NCBI GenBank assembly: GCA_034664425.1
Contig: JAXDHR010000151.1
Location: 1 to 9,810, forward strand
Length of the DNA stretch: 9,810 nt
DNA from: DATBDM01 sp034664425
GTDB lineage: Bacteria > Actinomycetota > Thermoleophilia > Solirubrobacterales > Solirubrobacteraceae
Direction of reading: 5' to 3'
The translations under genes and the position numbers were made by a program. Numbering within the stretch: position 1 is the first letter of the stretch; each line of letters begins with the position of its first letter. Positions 6,622-9,810 of this stretch are shown in pieces. Below the pieces are notes generated by a model. The model saw only the letters and a program-made list of their open reading frames with translations, was not told where the DNA came from and ran no database searches.

Positions 6622-7311
6622 ATGGCATCCGCCGACACCGCGCTGCTGCTCGCACGGGTCCCCGTGTTCGAGGAGCTCACGGAAGGTGACCTCCGGCGCG
6701 TCGCCGACGTCTCGGTGCCGCGCGACTTCGGCGCGGGAGACGTCGTCTTCCGGGAGGGCGACGACTCGGACACGTGCTACGTAGTCCAATCGGGTCATGC
6801 CCGAGCGCTGCGCGAGCACGGCGACGGGCGCCAGATCACGCTCGCCACGTTCGGTCCGGGTGACATCTTCGGCGAGCTGGCGATGTTCGACGACGAACGC
6901 CGCTCGGCCACCGTGGAGGCGATCGACGCGCTCGAGGTCATCGGCATCCTCGGACCCGACATGCGGCGGCTGATGCGCGAGCATCCCGACATCGCGGTGC
7001 AGCTGTCGATCGCGCTCGGCCGGCGGCTGCGTGCCGCCAACGAGCGGCTCGCGCGCCAGAGCTTCCAGACCGTCCAGAGCCGCGTCGCGCTCGTCCTCGA
7101 CCAGCTCGTCGAGCAGGCCCGCAGCGAGGGGGCCGGCGAGCTCGACGTGCTGGTCCAGACCACGCAGGCCGACCTCGCCAAGCTCGCGGGCTCCTCGCGC
7201 GAGTCCGCCTCGCGCTTCCTCGCCGTGCTCGAGCGCGCCGGCGTGATCAGCCAGGGCCGCGGCCGCCTGACCGTCCACGACCCGGCGGCGCTGCAGGGCT
7301 ATGTCTACTGA
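6622..7311 (+). CDS. CRP/FNR-family transcriptional regulator with cNMP-binding domain
   Basis: A 229-residue transcription factor. The cyclic-nucleotide-binding fold spans about 14-120, with VVFREGDDSDTCYVVQSG and the phosphate-binding cassette DIFGELAMFDDERRSATVEA. In the cassette, G84-E85 and R94-S95 occupy the positions that contact cyclic nucleotide in E. coli CRP, so ligand binding is plausible. A dimerisation helix (about 123-165) leads to a winged helix-turn-helix at about 175-212, with TQADLAKLAGSSRESASRFL and the recognition helix after SSRES. There is no N-terminal cysteine cluster, arguing against an FNR iron-sulfur sensor. ATG 6622 is chosen because the domain begins directly after it; upstream in-frame codons lie within the DUF4349 gene. 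The start is 31 bases after the DUF4349 stop, and the 3' end overlaps the Nudix gene by 11 bases. Confidence 0.93.
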   Translation: MASADTALLLARVPVFEELTEGDLRRVADVSVPRDFGAGDVVFREGDDSDTCYVVQSGHARALREHGDGRQITLATFGPGDIFGELAMFDDERRSATVEAIDALEVIGILGPDMRRLMREHPDIAVQLSIALGRRLRAANERLARQSFQTVQSRVALVLDQLVEQARSEGAGELDVLVQTTQADLAKLAGSSRESASRFLAVLERAGVISQGRGRLTVHDPAALQGYVY

Positions 7312-7720
7312 CCACCTGACCGAGACGTCCTACGGCGGCGTCGTCGTGCGCGGGCACGACGTGCTCGTGATCACGCCCGCCGGCCGGCGCATCACAGGGC
7401 TGCCGAAGGGCGGCCCCGAGCGCGGCGAGACGCCCGAGCAGACGGCCGCGCGCGAGGTGCGCGAGGAGACGGGCATCACGGCGGCGGTGCGCGAGCCGCT
7501 GGGGGATGTCGAGTACTGGTACCGGCGCGGCGGACGCAAGATCTTCAAGACCGTGCACTTCTTCCTCTTCGACTTCGTGTCGGGCTCGACCGCCGACCAC
7601 GATCACGAGGTCGACGACGCCCGCTGGATCCCGCTGCGCGAGGCCGTGCGGTCGCTCTCCTATCCGGGTGAACGAGCGCTGATCGAGCGGGCGTTGTCCA
7701 AGACGCGCGCCGGTCGGTAG
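7301..7720 (+). CDS. Nudix hydrolase
   Basis: A 139-residue single-domain Nudix protein, of the family that hydrolyses nucleoside diphosphates linked to another moiety. The Nudix box is complete at residues 37-59: G-x5-E43-x7-R51-E52-V-x-E55-E56-x-G58-I59, with the metal-binding glutamates in place. The N-terminal strand YGGVVVRGHDVLVIT and the LPKGG segment just before the box, together with WYRRGGRKIFKTVHFFLF after it, resemble Ap4A/diphosphoinositol-type and other 'PKG' Nudix enzymes. The substrate cannot be fixed by eye. ATG 7301 lies inside the end of the CRP gene (11-base overlap), so the two are probably co-translated. Confidence 0.93.
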   Translation: MSTDHLTETSYGGVVVRGHDVLVITPAGRRITGLPKGGPERGETPEQTAAREVREETGITAAVREPLGDVEYWYRRGGRKIFKTVHFFLFDFVSGSTADHDHEVDDARWIPLREAVRSLSYPGERALIERALSKTRAGR

Positions 7721-7731
7721 TCTGCCCCGCC

Positions 7732-8130
7732 GTGCAGGTCCTCAACTTCTACTCCACCGTCTTCGCGGACCAGATGAAGCGCGGGCGCAAGACCGCGACC
7801 ATCCGGCTGGGCGACAAGCGGCACAAGTACCGCAAGAACCAGCTCGTCCTCGTGACCGTCGGCTACCAGTACTCGCCCCGGGAGAAGCTCTTCCACGCGG
7901 TCATCGACGCCGTCGAGGTCAAGCGCGTGAAGGACCTGTCCCCGCGCGACATCGAGCACGACAACCCCGAGTTCCGCCGAACGGAGGAGCTCGTGCACTT
8001 CATGAAGCAGATCTACGGGCGCGAGATCGGCCTCGAGGACACGGTGACGGTCGTGCGCTTCTCGCAGATCGTCGAGAACCCGCCCGACTTCCAGGACCGC
8101 CTGCGCGGCGTGGGCGGGGCCCAGAACTAG
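7732..8130 (+). CDS. ASCH-domain protein, possible N4-acetylcytidine amidohydrolase-like
   Basis: A 132-residue basic protein with the ASCH fold (PUA-like, RNA- or nucleoside-related). It opens MQVLNFYSTVFADQMKRGRK, and the GRKTATIR segment (18-25) matches the ASCH signature G-x-K-x-x-x-x-R and closely resembles DRKTITIR of E. coli YqfB as I remember it. By that alignment K20 and T23 fall on the YqfB catalytic Lys and Thr, and D77 (IEHDN) falls where YqfB has Glu. A hydrolase of acetylated cytidine or a related nucleoside is therefore possible, while simple RNA binding remains the alternative. GTG 7732 is the first start after the Nudix stop (11-base gap) and gives the family's usual N-terminus, but no ribosome site is visible. 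It is codirectional with the Nudix and CRP genes. Confidence 0.8.
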   Translation: MQVLNFYSTVFADQMKRGRKTATIRLGDKRHKYRKNQLVLVTVGYQYSPREKLFHAVIDAVEVKRVKDLSPRDIEHDNPEFRRTEELVHFMKQIYGREIGLEDTVTVVRFSQIVENPPDFQDRLRGVGGAQN

Positions 8131-8140
8131 CGAAGCTAGT
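8126..8140. repeat. Short stem-loop carrying both convergent stop codons
   Basis: ACTAGC (8126-8131), GAA (8132-8134) and GCTAGT (8135-8140) form a 6-bp stem with a 3-nt loop. The TAG of the ASCH gene (8128-8130) lies in one arm and the TAG of the convergent membrane-protein gene (8138-8136) in the other. No T-tract follows on either strand, so a terminator role is uncertain. Confidence 0.5.
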
Positions 8141-8696
8141 ACGTCGGCGGCGCCGTCGAGCCCTCGTAGGTGGGCGGGGGCGGCGGCGGCTCGTACTTCG
8201 GCGTGACCGTGCGCATGCGACTCGGCGCGCTGCCGACGGCCTGGGCGCAGATGCCGGTGACGAGCGCGCCCCCGAGCGAGATCAGCGCGCCGTGGCGAAG
8301 CTCCCACTCGGCGTTGGGCCCCGGCACGTCGATCAGGCGCCAGACGACGATCGCGATCACCGCCAGGCCGGCGTAGCGCAGTGGCGCGGAGACCGCGCGC
8401 TGGACGCCGGGGACCATCGAGGCGAGCGCCGCGACGGCGCAGAACAGCGTGAGGGCGGTCAGCAGCTGGCCGACGGTGCCGAGCGCCTCCACACCGGTCT
8501 TGCCGTCCGAATCCGTGACCCAGCGCTTGAGCGCCTCGAAGAAGCCGTTGAGCGGGCCGTTGACCTGCCCGATCGCGATGTCGCCGACCTGCGCCTCGGG
8601 CGCGCGGGCGTACCAGGGGCGGCTGAGTCCCGCGAGCAGCGCGACGGCGCCCGCGACGACCAGGAGGATGTGGGTGCGGAAGCCGTGGGTGCGCAT
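8136..8696 (-). CDS. Hypothetical four-TM membrane protein with Pro/Tyr-rich tail
   Basis: I do not recognise this 186-residue protein. Four hydrophobic stretches are visible at about 8-26, 75-95, 104-124 and 136-156. The 27-74 segment, which includes WYARAPEAQVGD, lies between the first two helices and is probably exposed outside. The C-terminal tail (about 157-186) is unstructured, with a run of six prolines and the motif PPTY twice, the second copy being the last four residues. I chose ATG 8696 because the first helix follows closely; TTG 8729 would add 11 polar residues. Neither has a strong ribosome site. The gene converges on the ASCH gene with only 5 bases between the stop codons, and is divergent from groES with one CIRCE operator in the shared region. 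Confidence 0.75.
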   Translation of the reverse strand: MRTHGFRTHILLVVAGAVALLAGLSRPWYARAPEAQVGDIAIGQVNGPLNGFFEALKRWVTDSDGKTGVEALGTVGQLLTALTLFCAVAALASMVPGVQRAVSAPLRYAGLAVIAIVVWRLIDVPGPNAEWELRHGALISLGGALVTGICAQAVGSAPSRMRTVTPKYEPPPPPPTYEGSTAPPTY

Positions 8697-8768
8697 CTCA
8701 GGCTCGTTGTCGGCAGCCGGGGGCGACAACTGCAGCGGCGCGTCTCATCATTCGGCGGACGGCTGAGC

Positions 8769-8793
8769 TGGCACTCGTGTGAGCAGAGTGCCA
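8769..8793. promoter_or_regulatory. CIRCE operator 1 (HrcA binding site)
   Basis: TGGCACTC-N9-GAGTGCCA: 8-bp perfect arms with the standard 9-base spacer, differing from the consensus TTAGCACTC-N9-GAGTGCTAA by paired changes. It lies 7 bases upstream of the -35 box of the groES promoter. HrcA repression relieved by heat shock is the established role of this element; the hrcA gene is not in the window. Confidence 0.93.
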
Positions 8794-8800
8794 AGGACGC

Positions 8801-8828
8801 TTGACTTCGCTCTCGCGCCTTCTAACAT
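8801..8828 (+). promoter_or_regulatory. Putative groESL sigma-70-type promoter
   Basis: TTGACT (8801-8806) as -35 and TAACAT (8823-8828) as -10, separated by 16 bases. Transcription would start near 8835, immediately before the second CIRCE copy, so HrcA bound there would block initiation. The -35 box is near consensus; the -10 box matches 4 of 6 bases. Confidence 0.7.
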
Positions 8829-8837
8829 GACCGGCGG

Positions 8838-8864
8838 TTGGCACTCTCCATAGGCGAGTGCCAG
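8838..8864. promoter_or_regulatory. CIRCE operator 2 (HrcA binding site)
   Basis: TTGGCACTC-N9-GAGTGCCAG: the inner 8 bp of each arm pair perfectly around a 9-base spacer. The element sits at the predicted transcription start and in the groES 5' leader, 42 bases before the ATG, the classical position for HrcA control of groESL. Confidence 0.94.
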
Positions 8865-8893
8865 ACATCTTGGAAGTCCACTCGGATCTCAGT

Positions 8894-8898
8894 GGAGG
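8894..8898 (+). promoter_or_regulatory. Ribosome binding site for groES
   Basis: GGAGG lies 8 bases before ATG 8907. It confirms this start over the in-frame upstream codons, which run through the CIRCE operator. Confidence 0.8.
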
Positions 8899-8906
8899 TC
8901 ATCCGT

Positions 8907-9197
8907 ATGAAGCTCAAGCCCTTGGGCGATCGTCTGATCGTCAAGGCCGTCGAGGAGGACACGACGACCGCCTCCGGCATCGTCCTGCCCGACACCGCCA
9001 AGGAGAAGCCCCAGAAGGGCAAGGTCCTCGCGGTCGGCGACGGCAAGCTCGACGACAACGGCCAGCGCGTCCCGCTGGACGTCTCTGAGGGCGACGAGGT
9101 CCTCTACTCCAAGTACGGCGGCACGGAGATCTCCGTCGAGGGCGAGGATCTCCTCGTGCTCCGCGAGTCCGACGTGCTGGCCAAGGTCCAGTCCTAG
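8907..9197 (+). CDS. groES: Co-chaperonin GroES (Hsp10)
   Basis: A 96-residue cap of the GroEL folding chamber, forming a seven-subunit ring that closes over bound substrate in the ATP-driven folding cycle. The sequence starts MKLKPLGDRLIVKAVEEDTT, the family's canonical opening. The mobile loop that contacts GroEL is TTTASGIVLPDTA, with its hydrophobic I-V-L anchor, followed by KEKPQKGKVLAVGDG and, near the C-terminus, VLYSKYGGTEI and DLLVLRESDVLA. Length and motifs are complete. Expression is inferred to be heat-inducible through the two CIRCE elements upstream. groEL begins 18 bases after the stop, the usual bicistronic arrangement. Confidence 0.98.
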   Translation: MKLKPLGDRLIVKAVEEDTTTASGIVLPDTAKEKPQKGKVLAVGDGKLDDNGQRVPLDVSEGDEVLYSKYGGTEISVEGEDLLVLRESDVLAKVQS

Positions 9198-9215
9198 GAA
9201 GCGAGGCCCACACAC

Positions 9216-9810
9216 ATGGCTCACAAGGAACTGAAGTACGACGTCGAGGCCCGCAAGGCCCTCGAGCAGGGCGTCGATGCGGTGGCGAACGCCGTCAAGG
9301 TGACGCTCGGCCCGCGCGGCCGCTACGTCGTGCTCGACAAGAAGTTCGGCGCCCCGACGATCACGAACGACGGCGTGACCATCGCTCGCGAGATCGAGGT
9401 CGAGGACGTCTTCCAGAACCAGGGCGCCCAGCTCGTGCGCGAGGTCGCCACGGCGACCAACGACGTCGCGGGCGACGGCACCACGACGGCGACCGTGCTC
9501 GCCCAGGCGATCGTCCGCCAGGGACTCAAGAACGTCGCCGCCGGCGCCGATCCGCTCGGCCTGCGCCGCGGCATCGAGACGGCCGTCGACCAGGTCGTGG
9601 ACTTCATCAAGTCCCAGGCCAAGGAGATCTCCGGCAAGGACCAGATCGCCCGCGTGGCGACGATCTCCGCCGGCGACGACGAGATCGGCGACGTGATCGC
9701 CGACGCCATCGAGAAGGTCGGCAAGGACGGCGTGGTCAACGTCGAGGAGGGCCAGACGTTCGGCATGGACCTCGAGTTCACCGAGGGCATGCAGTTCGAC
9801 AAGGGCTACA
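9216..9810 (+). CDS. groEL: Chaperonin GroEL (Hsp60), 5' part; continues beyond window
   Basis: The first 198 codons of the roughly 540-residue chaperonin that folds proteins inside a double seven-membered ring. Visible are AVKVTLGPRGRYVVLDKKFG (nucleotide-phosphate loop), APTITNDGVTIAREIE with the Asp equivalent to E. coli D52, and the DVAGDGTTTATVLAQ ATP-binding segment with the D87 equivalent. The apical-domain boundary follows, with VATISAGDDEIGD, KVGKDGVVNVEEG and EGMQFDKGY. A GAGG ribosome site lies 9 bases before ATG 9216. It shares the groES transcript. Whether this is the essential copy or one of two groEL paralogues, as in many actinobacteria, cannot be told here because the diagnostic C-terminal tail is outside the window. 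Confidence 0.98.
   Translation, partial: MAHKELKYDVEARKALEQGVDAVANAVKVTLGPRGRYVVLDKKFGAPTITNDGVTIAREIEVEDVFQNQGAQLVREVATATNDVAGDGTTTATVLAQAIVRQGLKNVAAGADPLGLRRGIETAVDQVVDFIKSQAKEISGKDQIARVATISAGDDEIGDVIADAIEKVGKDGVVNVEEGQTFGMDLEFTEGMQFDKGY

Noticed and set aside
5688..6773. 361-codon minus-strand open frame
   Set aside because: It is antisense to the DUF4349 and CRP genes, with low-complexity composition and no motif.
1..9810. CRISPR arrays, tRNA or rRNA genes, insertion sequences
   Set aside because: No regularly spaced repeats, cloverleaf-like sequence, rRNA stretch, transposase or terminal repeats were seen.

Overview
The window comes from a very GC-rich genome with dense, overlapping genes, frequent GTG starts and codons ending mostly in G or C. 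A groESL operon under CIRCE operators, a Nei-type glycosylase beginning V/M-P-E-G-D-T, an ECF sigma factor paired with a DUF4349 membrane protein, and a twin-arginine flavoprotein together suggest an actinobacterium. A lineage near Thermoleophilia/Solirubrobacterales is my best guess, by impression and not by database match. Apart from the two genes cut by the window edges, all genes look intact. I see no tRNA, rRNA, CRISPR array, transposase or integrase.

Layout. (1) 1-1204, minus strand: a membrane-bound diguanylate cyclase with an extracytoplasmic sensor segment, cut by the window edge just where an EAL phosphodiesterase domain would be expected to begin. (2) 1283-4221, plus strand: three tightly packed genes, a Nei/Fpg DNA glycosylase, a glycerophosphodiester phosphodiesterase-like protein (ATGA overlap) and a Tat-exported, probably bicovalent FAD oxidase of the berberine-bridge-enzyme type. 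(3) 4218-4826, minus strand: a LysE-type membrane exporter converging on the oxidase with a 4-base tail overlap. Just before its start lies a perfect 11+1+11 palindrome. (4) 4997-8130, plus strand: ECF sigma factor, DUF4349 two-TM protein, CRP/FNR regulator, Nudix hydrolase and ASCH-domain protein. Overlaps of 14 and 11 bases and gaps of 31 and 11 bases make one transcription unit plausible. (5) 8136-8696, minus strand: an unrecognised four-TM protein whose 3' end nearly touches the ASCH gene. (6) 8769-9810, plus strand: two CIRCE operators around a sigma-70-like promoter, then groES and the first 198 codons of groEL.

The window mixes housekeeping functions (chaperonin, base-excision repair) with signalling (c-di-GMP, ECF sigma, cyclic-nucleotide-type regulator). 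No single novel system is obvious. The points most worth a second look are the sigma/DUF4349 pair, the ASCH protein with a near-complete YqfB-like catalytic triad beside a Nudix hydrolase and a CRP regulator, the palindrome at the LysE start, and a CIRCE copy placed between groES and a divergent membrane-protein gene. The longest non-coding stretch is about 210 bases (8697-8906); no gene-free stretch exceeds 300 bases.
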